From: CAZINM01 sp964540605
Lineage (GTDB): Bacteria > Patescibacteriota > Dojkabacteria > SC72 > JAHDCA01
Assembly: GCA_964540605.1 (NCBI GenBank)
Contig: CAZINM010000007.1
Coordinates: 1-23,594 of the forward strand
Direction: 5' to 3'
Length of the DNA stretch: 23,594 nucleotides
A program made the translations under genes and the position numbers. The notes under the pieces are model-generated. The model did not search any database, was not told the DNA's origin, and was given only the letters and a program-made list of their open reading frames with translations. Shown here in pieces: positions 9,870 through 16,198 of this stretch (positions are counted from its first letter, which is position 1; each line of letters opens with the position of its first letter).

Positions 9870-12773
9870 ATGAAACAAAAATACCACAAGCTGTTTAGGA
9901 CTGTGTCGCCCCTTTTTCTCTTCCTATTGATATCTTTTCTACTAATACTGAAAAGTAATGGATTTAGTTTTACAGGGATAATTAATGGTGGAGACACTGA
10001 TTGGTTTGTATATCCGATCCTCGAATTGAAAGACTCTCTTGCCGCAATCAAGTTTGATTCTTTTGGTATCCATGAGTACTTTCCCTTTGTTAGAGCAATA
10101 TTCGCTCTGCCTGCATGGTTGATCTATTTAGTGACTCGAAGTCCTGGATTCACAAATTGGATATATTTCATTTTTTTATTCGCTCTACCTGGATATTCAA
10201 TGTATCTACTGTCAAGCTCACTCGATCACAAGTGGTACTCAAAGTGGATCGCTGCATTGTTTTATATGTTAAATCCTTTTGTGTATTTTCGTTTTCATAC
10301 ACCGATGATCCATATTCAGTGTGCTTATTTTATGTTGCCACTTCTTGTTCTGTTGTTCATTCATATTGTCGGTGATAAGAAAAATTTCAAATATATAGTA
10401 CTTTACGCTTTTGGTTTTGTTTCCATCTTTTCTACTTTTAATCTTTTCGCTGTTTATATGGTTCTCGTCCCAGCTGTTTCACTCATTCTGATGAAGCAGC
10501 ATGATATAAAAATTGAGATTTCGAAGAGACAATTAATAACCTTTGGATTGATCATGATCTTATTTAATGCTGTCTCCTTTGCAACCCTTTCGACTTCTAT
10601 ACTTAACTACCAAAGTGACTACTCTGACTTGGCTCTTGTAGAGGCCTATCGAGATGAGAATACAATGATCTCCTCAAACTACAATATGCTTTCAACTTTT
10701 GGCGGCTACGGTACCTATGCTTGGAATTACAACCTATATGATGAGCAACCTGGGGTACAAGCATACTCGATCCTAGGTAGTGCCAGTAAAAGCCTCCTAA
10801 TAATAGTTGGTGCAGCGCTACCATTCTTCGCAATTCTTTTGTCAATCGGCAAGAAGAGATGGACCTTCATTCCATTCATTCCTGTTTTAGTATTCTTAAT
10901 GACAGGTTTTGGTGCCCCCCTTGGAGGACTTTATGAAGGACTTTTCTCTAGGATTCCTATCTATCTTGATATTTTTAGAGATTCTTGGGGTTATTGGGGA
11001 ATGGTATACATGTTCATACTTTCTCTGATGGTTGGTGTTGGGCTAACAGAGAACTCAAGAAGCAATAAGCTCGCATATGGAATAATATTTGGTGCTTTTT
11101 ATGCGATCTCAATAATCCTTTTCTTCATAAATCCAGGGTCTCTGATAAATAGATCATGGTTTGTAAAGATTCCCCAGAGCTATTATGAAGTTGCCAACAG
11201 ATTAACAAATGAATACAAAGAGGAGTCTGTACTAGCATTACCTTTGACTGATCATAGCTTTGGATATACATACTACAATTGGGGATATGGTGGCCCTGAT
11301 GTATTAAGCAAAATGGCAGATGTGAGATTCATTGATAAGTATCTATACTCTATTGCTACATATGATTATATTGAGAATCTAGATAAGCTCTCAGAACCTA
11401 ATGAGGAAACTCTCCTTGAGTTTGTACAATCTTCAGGTGTTGAAGCAATTGTTCTTCGAAAAGACCTTGTTAAGGAATCTGATCAAGAGAATATGAGTAA
11501 ATGGGTAGATATACTTAACGATGGGAGTTGCTTCACAGAGCAGCTTAATACGGATGAGCTTGTTGTCTACGATGTTGAATGTTCTACTGAAACAGGTCTT
11601 GCTGTGCAATCCTCTGTCTGTACAATTGGAAATATCACAAGCATAGATGGAGCACTCGTAGATTCTGGATCTGCATCAAAAACATTTTTCCCTTTGTGTA
11701 GCGATATTTATTCTTTGTCGCTTGAGAAAGCCGAACCATATATCTTCCAGTCTTCTCTCAGATATCTACTAGAGACCAATGGGACAGAAAGATTCTTCCC
11801 GCAGAATGATACAGAATTGTCTATTAAGATAAATGATCTTCCTGTCGAAGATAAGGAGCTATACCTAACTGGGGAGAAAATTGTTTATATAGACGTTTCT
11901 GATTTAGTTATGTATAGGGATCCAACCTTCATTGACACTGGATCCTCGGATAATTTGGTCCAGACGTGTAGTAAGGAAGATAATTGTACGATAAAGTCCG
12001 TTGTAAGTAGTAGCGGTATAAGAACTGTTAGTTCTCTTGGCCAACAGATCTGTTTCTATAAAAAAATAGCCAAAGATACTGAGAGTGGCTCTACTATTCT
12101 TATGTCGCTAAAGTATAAATCAGAAGATCCTGTTGACATCTCTTACTGTCTCCTAAGCAGAATTATTGGTAAATGTGTAAGAGAAGGAAGTTTTACAGAG
12201 ACCGAGATATGGGATTATCGGGAGAGAACAAGAAAGTATCAAAAAGAGGTTGCTGGTTGGACTGAAAGTTATGTAATGATCTCAGGTATAGAACAGTATT
12301 CTAGAGGTGATCTCACACTATATACATACATGGATAGAGGTAATAATCTCCCATATCAAGTCTTTCTTGACTCAATTGTGACAGTACAAATACCAGAATC
12401 GCTTTCTTCAGTACGTTTGTTTGAGAAAAATGTGAAGAATGACATCACAAACGTAAGGTTCACAGGTACTAGGGGATTCTACAAGATCAGCGATTTTGAT
12501 GCTAAAAATATTGTTATGTTGAGGCAGTTATATGGTGAGAGTTGGTTAATTTTCGGAGTGCAGAGCGGAAAACTTCTACCAGAAGTTATTAGTGAGGAGA
12601 ATCACGCCAAATGTCTAGGAATGTTTAACTGTTGGTACATTTCAGATAATTATGATTCACTCTTTGTTATCTACCTACCCCAACTCCTGTATTGGACCGG
12701 TTTGATAGTTAGTTTTTGGGGGATAGTCGTTTTCGCTTATGTAAACAAGCGAAGCAAAAAAAAATCCCAATAG
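9870..12773 (+). CDS. Large GT-C/YfhO-like membrane protein with extracytoplasmic domain
   Basis: This 967-residue protein has an N-terminal membrane part (about residues 10-430, a dozen helices). Its first outer loop contains NGGDTDWFVYP, an acidic motif where GT-C transferases such as arabinofuranosyltransferases place catalytic residues. A soluble region follows, with YNWGYGGPDV near 468, matching YDWGYYGSDF of the 543-region homologue. After the point where that homologue ends (about residue 570), this protein has some 370 extra residues rich in beta-type sequence and cysteines, including a QTCSKEDNC pair and KCLGMFNC. One final helix (about 940-960) and a basic tail KRSKKKSQ close it. 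It probably transfers sugars to, or remodels, surface glycans. The last codons fold into the terminator of the opposing transcript. Confidence 0.83.
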   Translation: MKQKYHKLFRTVSPLFLFLLISFLLILKSNGFSFTGIINGGDTDWFVYPILELKDSLAAIKFDSFGIHEYFPFVRAIFALPAWLIYLVTRSPGFTNWIYFIFLFALPGYSMYLLSSSLDHKWYSKWIAALFYMLNPFVYFRFHTPMIHIQCAYFMLPLLVLLFIHIVGDKKNFKYIVLYAFGFVSIFSTFNLFAVYMVLVPAVSLILMKQHDIKIEISKRQLITFGLIMILFNAVSFATLSTSILNYQSDYSDLALVEAYRDENTMISSNYNMLSTFGGYGTYAWNYNLYDEQPGVQAYSILGSASKSLLIIVGAALPFFAILLSIGKKRWTFIPFIPVLVFLMTGFGAPLGGLYEGLFSRIPIYLDIFRDSWGYWGMVYMFILSLMVGVGLTENSRSNKLAYGIIFGAFYAISIILFFINPGSLINRSWFVKIPQSYYEVANRLTNEYKEESVLALPLTDHSFGYTYYNWGYGGPDVLSKMADVRFIDKYLYSIATYDYIENLDKLSEPNEETLLEFVQSSGVEAIVLRKDLVKESDQENMSKWVDILNDGSCFTEQLNTDELVVYDVECSTETGLAVQSSVCTIGNITSIDGALVDSGSASKTFFPLCSDIYSLSLEKAEPYIFQSSLRYLLETNGTERFFPQNDTELSIKINDLPVEDKELYLTGEKIVYIDVSDLVMYRDPTFIDTGSSDNLVQTCSKEDNCTIKSVVSSSGIRTVSSLGQQICFYKKIAKDTESGSTILMSLKYKSEDPVDISYCLLSRIIGKCVREGSFTETEIWDYRERTRKYQKEVAGWTESYVMISGIEQYSRGDLTLYTYMDRGNNLPYQVFLDSIVTVQIPESLSSVRLFEKNVKNDITNVRFTGTRGFYKISDFDAKNIVMLRQLYGESWLIFGVQSGKLLPEVISEENHAKCLGMFNCWYISDNYDSLFVIYLPQLLYWTGLIVSFWGIVVFAYVNKRSKKKSQ

Positions 12774-12779
12774 GGATTT
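12756..12779 (-). terminator. Intrinsic terminator for the 199-residue gene transcript
   Basis: AAATCCC (12762-12768) pairs with GGGATTT (12773-12779) around a four-base loop. Read on the minus strand, the stem is followed by a run of nine T. On the plus strand no T run follows, so it acts mainly for transcripts from the right. The stop codon of the 967-residue gene lies in its loop and stem. Confidence 0.7.
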
Positions 12780-13016
12780 AAGAATTTCAATAAAAAGGAG
12801 TATCCGAGAGGGGGGTGTTGGGCAAGGCGGTGGCAAAGAGCCAAGCTTTCGACCCCCCTCTGGTCAGATGGACACTCGTGTTACTTGAAGATGATTGCCG
12901 GGACGGGCAGGTGATGAGTTACGGNNNNNNNNNNGGCGATTTGGGGCGAAAATGGCACTGCAAACAAACAGGGGTCAGCTGCGAGGTCGAACCCTTTGAG
13001 GGATGGAAACGATGAG
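12780..13016 (-). other. GC-rich 3' region with hairpin and assembly gap
   Basis: No convincing gene is present in these 237 bases, which lie between the 199-residue gene and its terminator. A stem AGAGGGGGGT/ACCCCCCTCT with a roughly 35-base loop spans about 12808-12863, and TTTTTATT follows it on the minus strand, so it may be a second terminator or a stable 3' UTR. The N run 12925-12934 interrupts the stretch. The 12-mer GATGAGTTACGG occurs at 12913-12924, abutting the gap, and again at 13011-13022 over the stop codon of the 199-residue gene. Confidence 0.5.
12925..12934. other. Assembly gap, 10 N
   Basis: This is a scaffold gap of unknown true size. The sequence directly left of it repeats twelve bases found at the end of the 199-residue gene, which is typical of a contig breaking at a repeat. 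Confidence 0.95.
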
Positions 13017-13616
13017 TTACGGGATGATCATAGGGCAGAAGGCCGAGTTCGAGAAGGTGGAGCAGTCAGGGACTGTCGCCAAGGAGAACCGGATGGTCTC
13101 CCCCTCTTCAAACTTCAGGCTCATGCCGCCGACCGTGTTCACGTGGCCATAGCCAGTGAACTCGAACTCATCTCCAGTCCAGTCGCTCGGGGTGTCCTCA
13201 CCCTCAATGAATCCGACGACCATAATGGCCTCGCTCTCGATGGTGCAGGTGACCGACGGGCAGGTGAACGTTTCCTGGTTCGCCACGGTGTCGTTTGCCG
13301 AGATGTCGAGATTGACGGATGTGTCGCCGGCCGTGATGGTCACGGTAATGGGGCCAGTCGCAACAGGCGCTGCGGGGGTAGGCGCGACGGGCACAGCGGG
13401 CGTAGAGAGCGCAGCGGGCGCATCGAAGAAGGCCTCCAGGGTTGCGGTGTCGGTGACAGGTTCGGTGTTCACCAGCAAGGCGCGGAAGTTGAAGCTTCCA
13501 TTCGTCGTGCACGTGTCACCGTCACACACCGTCACAGACTCCCAGGACCCAATTCCAATCAGCGCGAACGCCACGAGACCGCCAGCAACGAGCAGGGACA
13601 ACAGGATGTTTTTCAT
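13017..13616 (-). CDS. Secreted or anchored GC-rich protein with three cysteine pairs
   Basis: This 199-residue protein is far GC-richer than its surroundings (about 60% in 13021-13080). It starts at ATG 13616 behind a strong Shine-Dalgarno TAAGGAGG (complement at 13622-13629). Residues 1-24 (MKNILLSLLVAGGLVAFALI...) form a signal peptide or N-terminal anchor. Cysteines occur as C31/C36, C119/C124 and C185/C194, spaced as if for short disulfide loops. An Ala/Pro/Val linker fills about 66-88. The rest is acidic and rich in Thr, Val and Ser, like a beta-sandwich surface domain. It has its own consensus promoter, a leader of about 330 bases and a terminator, so it is probably well expressed. I recognise no family. 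The plus-strand frames here are shadows. Confidence 0.8.
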   Translation of the reverse strand: MKNILLSLLVAGGLVAFALIGIGSWESVTVCDGDTCTTNGSFNFRALLVNTEPVTDTATLEAFFDAPAALSTPAVPVAPTPAAPVATGPITVTITAGDTSVNLDISANDTVANQETFTCPSVTCTIESEAIMVVGFIEGEDTPSDWTGDEFEFTGYGHVNTVGGMSLKFEEGETIRFSLATVPDCSTFSNSAFCPMIIP

Positions 13617-13673
13617 CAGAGCCTCCTTATAGGTCTGTTATAGATCAAATGTCGAACAAAGCGATTGTACATA

Positions 13674-13741
13674 TTGGTTGCCACCACAATATAATCAATA
13701 ATCACAACATTAGTTGTATAATTACATTGTGGTGGAACCAA
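13674..13741 (-). promoter_or_regulatory. Long leader hairpin before the 199-residue gene
   Basis: TTGGTT + CCACCACAAT + TAAT (13674-13695) pairs with ATTA + ATTGTGGTGG + AACCAA (13721-13741): 20 base pairs with one bulge and one A-C mismatch. A smaller ACAAC/GTTGT hairpin can form in the loop. It lies in the transcribed leader about 45 bases before the Shine-Dalgarno site. It could stabilise the mRNA or regulate it. Confidence 0.65.
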
Positions 13742-13868
13742 AAGTAGATCTTATCTTTGTCAATGTTCTCATCTTCTGTATACGAGTGTAGCCTTATCAA
13801 TATTGATCTCTGGAGCATAACCCTCAATAGAGGTGATATATTCACAAGAGTAAAAATATATAAGGCGT

Positions 13869-13913
13869 TTTTAAAGAACTTGTCCTTTCCTGTGAAAGAG
13901 ACATAAAAATCAT
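13869..13913 (-). repeat. Leader element copy A
   Basis: This 45-base stretch is nearly identical to 14455-14500. It contains a hairpin (13882-13902) with arms GTC(T)CTTTC and GAAAGGAC on the transcript, and it ends with a GTTCTTTAAAA-type tail. It starts 41 bases downstream of the -10 box of its promoter, the same offset as copy B. The two copies differ at one base and in the hairpin loop. It is probably a conserved leader RNA element of unknown function. Confidence 0.75.
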
Positions 13914-13953
13914 TACTTAATAACTTCTATGCTTCTTCCATCGTAACTAATTC

Positions 13954-13982
13954 ATTATACACTATAGGTTGCTTTGTGTCAA
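13954..13982 (-). promoter_or_regulatory. Consensus promoter of the 199-residue gene
   Basis: On the minus strand TTGACA (13977-13982) and TATAAT (13954-13959) are separated by exactly 17 bases, a perfect housekeeping-sigma promoter. The spacer carries CCTATAG, two bases before the -10 box. Transcription should start near 13947. The bases 13617-13953 hold only the leader of this gene. Confidence 0.85.
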
Positions 13983-14025
13983 TATGGATGTAACTATGTA
14001 CTGGAGTGGCTCGAAAAGAAGATGT

Positions 14026-14065
14026 CGTTGTGCCGACAGGCATGTTGAGTGCCTGTCGGCCAACG
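14026..14065 (-). terminator. 3' hairpin directly after the 80-residue GC-rich gene
   Basis: GCCGACAGGCA (14032-14042) and TGCCTGTCGGC (14050-14060) pair over 11 bases. CGTTG/CAACG extends the stem by five more after a one-base bulge. It begins two bases after the stop codon. Only a weak T-rich stretch follows, so it may protect the mRNA end as much as terminate it. Confidence 0.55.
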
Positions 14066-14067
14066 AG

Positions 14068-14310
14068 TCATTTCCAGATGGTAGTGATGTTCATCGAGAT
14101 GCTCTGAACGAGTTGCGCGAAGAACTCAGAATAGATCGCCAGAGCGAGAAACATAATGACTCCATCGTGGAAGCCCCGTTCAGGATTCTTGATCCAATCC
14201 CGAATACAGGCGTACAATACTACCAAAAACACGATGGTAGCAACGATCAGGAGTGCGGGTCTGGGATTGTCTGGGGCGGCCTTCAGCAGGTTTGTGATTA
14301 GGGTTATCAT
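14068..14310 (-). CDS. Small two-helix membrane protein, GC-rich
   Basis: The start chosen is ATG 14310, which has a good Shine-Dalgarno AAGGAG six bases upstream; a longer frame to 14343 lacks one. The 80-residue product MITLITNLLK... has two membrane helices, about 18-36 (LLIVATIVFLVVLYACI) and 50-70 (GVIMFLALAIYSEFFAQLV). A charged loop RDWIKNPERGFHDG joins them. It ends in TGA, while other stops seen here are TAA or TAG. Gene, leader hairpin and 3' hairpin are enclosed by inverted repeats. I recognise no family. Small two-helix proteins include holins, pilin precursors and immunity proteins, and nothing decides between them. Confidence 0.72.
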   Translation of the reverse strand: MITLITNLLKAAPDNPRPALLIVATIVFLVVLYACIRDWIKNPERGFHDGVIMFLALAIYSEFFAQLVQSISMNITTIWK

Positions 14311-14338
14311 CGATTTCTCCTTCCTTTCTAAACATGGT

Positions 14339-14396
14339 CTCATGTGTGATGTCTAACTTCGGGTATGTTACCCAAATACAGACATTCACACACGAG
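14339..14396 (-). promoter_or_regulatory. Nested leader hairpin before the 80-residue GC-rich gene
   Basis: CTCATGTGTG + ATGTCT (14339-14354) pairs with AGACAT + CACACACGAG (14380-14396), about 15 base pairs with one bulge and one mismatch. A second stem GGGTA/TACCC (14361-14373) closes the loop. It lies in the transcribed leader about 17 bases before the Shine-Dalgarno site and just inside the right inverted repeat. Confidence 0.6.
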
Positions 14397-14454
14397 GTGA
14401 ACTCCAGTATATAGTTATTAGTGTGCGTCTAGCCTATTGCATAGATATCGCACC

Positions 14455-14500
14455 TTTTAAAGAACCTGTCCTTTCTGAATGAAAGAGACATAAAAATCAT
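14455..14500 (-). repeat. Leader element copy B
   Basis: This is the second copy of the element at 13869-13913, starting 41 bases after the -10 box of its own promoter. The hairpin at 14468-14489 keeps both arms but has a different loop. The flanking promoter-to-element spacer (14501-14540) is also recognisably similar to 13914-13953, so the whole promoter-leader block appears duplicated. Confidence 0.75.
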
Positions 14501-14540
14501 CTAAGGATCACTTTTATCTTTCTTTCATCTTACTAACCCC

Positions 14541-14569
14541 ATTATACACTATAGGTCACATATTGTCAA
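14541..14569 (-). promoter_or_regulatory. Consensus promoter of the 80-residue GC-rich gene
   Basis: On the minus strand TTGACA (14564-14569), a 17-base spacer and TATAAT (14541-14546) match the consensus exactly. CCTATAG lies in the spacer two bases before the -10 box, as at 13954. Together with 14311-14540, which is leader, this fills the space between this gene and the GT2 gene. Confidence 0.85.
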
Positions 14570-14630
14570 TCTATATAACACATCAAGAGGAAGAAGAACA
14601 CTTATATAAAAGGAAATTATCAAAGAGCGA

Positions 14631-14663
14631 GTTTCAACCTCTACCCCGTTTAGAGGTTGAAAC
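14631..14663 (-). terminator. 3' hairpin overlapping end of GT2 gene
   Basis: GTTTCAACCTCTA (14631-14643) pairs perfectly with TAGAGGTTGAAAC (14651-14663) over 13 bases with a seven-base loop. The GT2 stop codon lies in the stem and loop. A short T-rich stretch follows on the minus strand, so it is a likely but not canonical terminator. Confidence 0.6.
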
Positions 14664-15438
14664 CTTTGCTCAAGTTTGTGTATATCTTATCTGCAGGCTT
14701 GAATCCCATATCACTCAATGCGAGCAATCTTGTTTGGATCCCAAGTCTTACAATATCTTTCAACATGATGAAGATCTGTTGTACGTTTGCAGCAGTTGAT
14801 CCACCAGAGATCTTTACATAAAAAGGTATCATCTCAACTGTGTAATCATTCCTATTAAGGTAATAGAAGACCTCAGAATCGATAGCAAACCTATTAACAT
14901 GCATATATTTAAAGATATCCTTAGCAACGTAACCTTTAAATAGCTTCAATCCGCAAGAAACATCATCTACACCCTTTGGTACAGGCAAGAAGATCCTTGA
15001 GATCATCTGGAATCCTTTTGTAAGGATCCTTCTCTTAAAAGACACGTTCACGTTAGAATCTTTATGAAATTTGCTTGGTGTAACAGCATCAACATCTCCT
15101 TCAAGCATTCTGTTAAGACCTACTCTTAGGGTCTTTATCTGGATGTCTGTATCAGCATCAATGTATCCGATGATATCACCATTAGCGATCTTCATCCCTT
15201 TTCTAATAGAGTATCCTTTACCTCTGTTCTTAGCGTTATAGAAAAGCTTTATCTTGTCATAACCTTTATCTTCAATAAGCTGCTCTACTCTAGCTTTTGT
15301 ATCATCGATCAAACCGTCTACAACAACGATTATCTCAAAATCATAACCTGTCTTTGTTAAGAAGGTATAAAGTCTGTTCAATTGTGTGTTGATAACATCT
15401 TGCTTTTTGTAGGCCGATGTTACTAATGAGATCTTCAC
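14650..15438 (-). CDS. GT2 family glycosyltransferase
   Basis: This 262-residue protein has a GT-A fold like dolichol-phosphate mannosyltransferases and GtrB. ISLVTSAYKKQ opens the fold, EIIVVVDGLIDDT binds the nucleotide, NRGKGYSIRKGM follows, and DADTD at 94-98 is the metal-binding DxD-type motif. No C-terminal membrane helices are present, so it is the soluble form. The start is GTG 15438 with no Shine-Dalgarno. It lies 33 bases after the small sortase-substrate-like gene and is probably read from that gene's promoter. It likely makes a polyprenyl-phosphate sugar or adds a sugar to a lipid carrier, possibly feeding the GT-C proteins at 5743 and 9870; that link is inference. Confidence 0.88.
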   Translation of the reverse strand: MKISLVTSAYKKQDVINTQLNRLYTFLTKTGYDFEIIVVVDGLIDDTKARVEQLIEDKGYDKIKLFYNAKNRGKGYSIRKGMKIANGDIIGYIDADTDIQIKTLRVGLNRMLEGDVDAVTPSKFHKDSNVNVSFKRRILTKGFQMISRIFLPVPKGVDDVSCGLKLFKGYVAKDIFKYMHVNRFAIDSEVFYYLNRNDYTVEMIPFYVKISGGSTAANVQQIFIMLKDIVRLGIQTRLLALSDMGFKPADKIYTNLSKGFNL

Positions 15439-15471
15439 AATCGTTTAGGTCAAATATTAGATTTGGACCAA

Positions 15472-15714
15472 TTATTTAATGAAACTTTGCAATTTCTTAG
15501 AGTTTGCTATCAAAGCAATCCCAAGAACGTACACAATGACTCCAGCCACTATCAAGATCTCTGTTCCACCGATACTTGTATCAACAGGAACATGAGGTGA
15601 ATAAGGACTATAAGGAGTTGTAGGCTGTCCATCAGCATAAATAGGTGTTACTGCAAAGAAAAATGCACTAGCAGTAACGATCATTTCTATAAGTTTTGCA
15701 TAAAATTTTTTCAT
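15472..15714 (-). CDS. Tiny exported protein with sortase-signal-like C-terminus
   Basis: The product is 80 residues. Residues 1-27 form a signal peptide ending TPIYA before DGQ. A short Pro/Tyr/Ser-rich stretch follows (PTTPYSPYSPHVPVDTS). The C-terminal part has IGGTEILI, a helix at about 52-70, then KKLQSFIK. A short motif, a hydrophobic helix and a basic tail are the plan of a cell-wall sorting signal, with PVDTS at 43-47 as the candidate motif. This differs from canonical LPxTG. A sortase is encoded at 18523. The mature exposed part would be only about 20 residues, so it may instead be a small membrane protein. It leads an operon with the GT2 gene and has no Shine-Dalgarno. Confidence 0.72.
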   Translation of the reverse strand: MKKFYAKLIEMIVTASAFFFAVTPIYADGQPTTPYSPYSPHVPVDTSIGGTEILIVAGVIVYVLGIALIANSKKLQSFIK

Positions 15715-15743
15715 GTTTATTATTAATAAATTTTACTAAGGAT

Positions 15744-15772
15744 ATTTTATCATCAATCTGATAAGTAGTCAA
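15744..15772 (-). promoter_or_regulatory. Promoter of tiny exported protein / GT2 operon
   Basis: Minus-strand TTGACT (15767-15772), 17 bases, TAAAAT (15744-15749). The start would be near 15737, giving a leader of about 23 bases without a Shine-Dalgarno site. CCTATAG lies directly upstream of the -35 box rather than in the spacer. Confidence 0.65.
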
Positions 15773-15799
15773 TACTATAGGCTCGGTGGGTGTACTAGA

Positions 15800-16198
15800 T
15801 TAAAGCTCTTTCGAGATCTCATCGATCAACCTGACTATTTCACTGTTTTGATCTATTGATAAAGAATCTTTAATTGAGGAGTAATAGTCATTTAATGTCG
15901 TCATAAAGGCGTTCTTATAAATAGATCTAAAATCTGTAGGTGATACATTTTTAACAATTTCATTCTTAACTGCATCTAATGTTTCAATGACTTTTTGTAT
16001 ATCTTTTTCATCTTTCCCCTTTTCAAGGGTATTTTCGATAAGGTCTTGGCTATCCTTACTTAATAACTTCGAAACTTCATTTAAAGCCTTGTTTTCAATG
16101 ATAAGTAAGAATTGCTGGTATCTTTCAGTTAAAACAGGTTCTTGATAGCCGACTGAAACAAAAAGCTGTAGTAGCAATGTAAATGGAGAATTATCCAT
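15800..16198 (-). CDS. Hypothetical helical protein, 132 residues
   Basis: This cytosolic-looking, charged, helical protein begins MDNSPFTLLLQLF. It has no signal peptide, membrane segment or motif that I recognise. Its ATG (16196-16198) overlaps the TAA stop of the upstream membrane protein (ATGGATAA, eight bases), so it is translationally coupled and needs no Shine-Dalgarno. The pairing repeats the arrangement at 4908-5549, where a small soluble gene overlaps a large one with central hydrophobic segments. A regulatory or assembly partner is a guess. Confidence 0.75.
   Translation of the reverse strand: MDNSPFTLLLQLFVSVGYQEPVLTERYQQFLLIIENKALNEVSKLLSKDSQDLIENTLEKGKDEKDIQKVIETLDAVKNEIVKNVSPTDFRSIYKNAFMTTLNDYYSSIKDSLSIDQNSEIVRLIDEISKEL

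Larger units (their letters stand above)
13991..14417 (-). mobile_element. GC-rich one-gene unit bounded by 17-base inverted repeats
   Basis: TAACTATGTACTGGAGT (13991-14007) is the inverse of 14401-14417 at 16 of 17 bases. Between them lie, in minus-strand order, a leader hairpin, a Shine-Dalgarno site, an 80-residue membrane protein and a strong 3' hairpin. The interior is GC-rich (about 57% in 14221-14280). The ends resemble those of the unit at 17020-17331. I see no clear flanking direct repeat and no transposase. It may be a small non-autonomous mobile cassette or an RNA panhandle. Confidence 0.5.

Noticed and set aside
12808..12863. tRNA or structured RNA gene in the GC-rich stretch
   Set aside because: A TTCGA and a long stem are present, but no cloverleaf, D arm or anticodon arm can be drawn. 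A 3' UTR hairpin fits better.
12815..13015. 66-residue plus-strand frame across the N gap
   Set aside because: It runs through undetermined bases, has no ribosome site and encodes no recognisable protein.
12996..13643. Long plus-strand open frames (215 and 158 residues) over the GC-rich gene
   Set aside because: They mirror the minus-strand gene, which alone has a strong Shine-Dalgarno, signal peptide, promoter and terminator. GC-rich DNA keeps shadow frames open.
12780..13760. Inverted-repeat boundaries around the 199-residue gene
   Set aside because: I searched both sides for the ACTATGTACT-type ends and found none, so this gene is not claimed as a cassette like the other two despite its GC content.
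14068..14070. TGA stop as evidence for a recoded genetic code
   Set aside because: TGA ends a GC-rich small gene normally, and gyrA and all long frames lack in-frame TGA, so the standard code fits.
15788..15799. Third copy of the inverted-repeat end (TGTACTAGA)
   Set aside because: Only nine bases match, no partner arm lies nearby, and the site adjoins a stop codon. Chance is sufficient.
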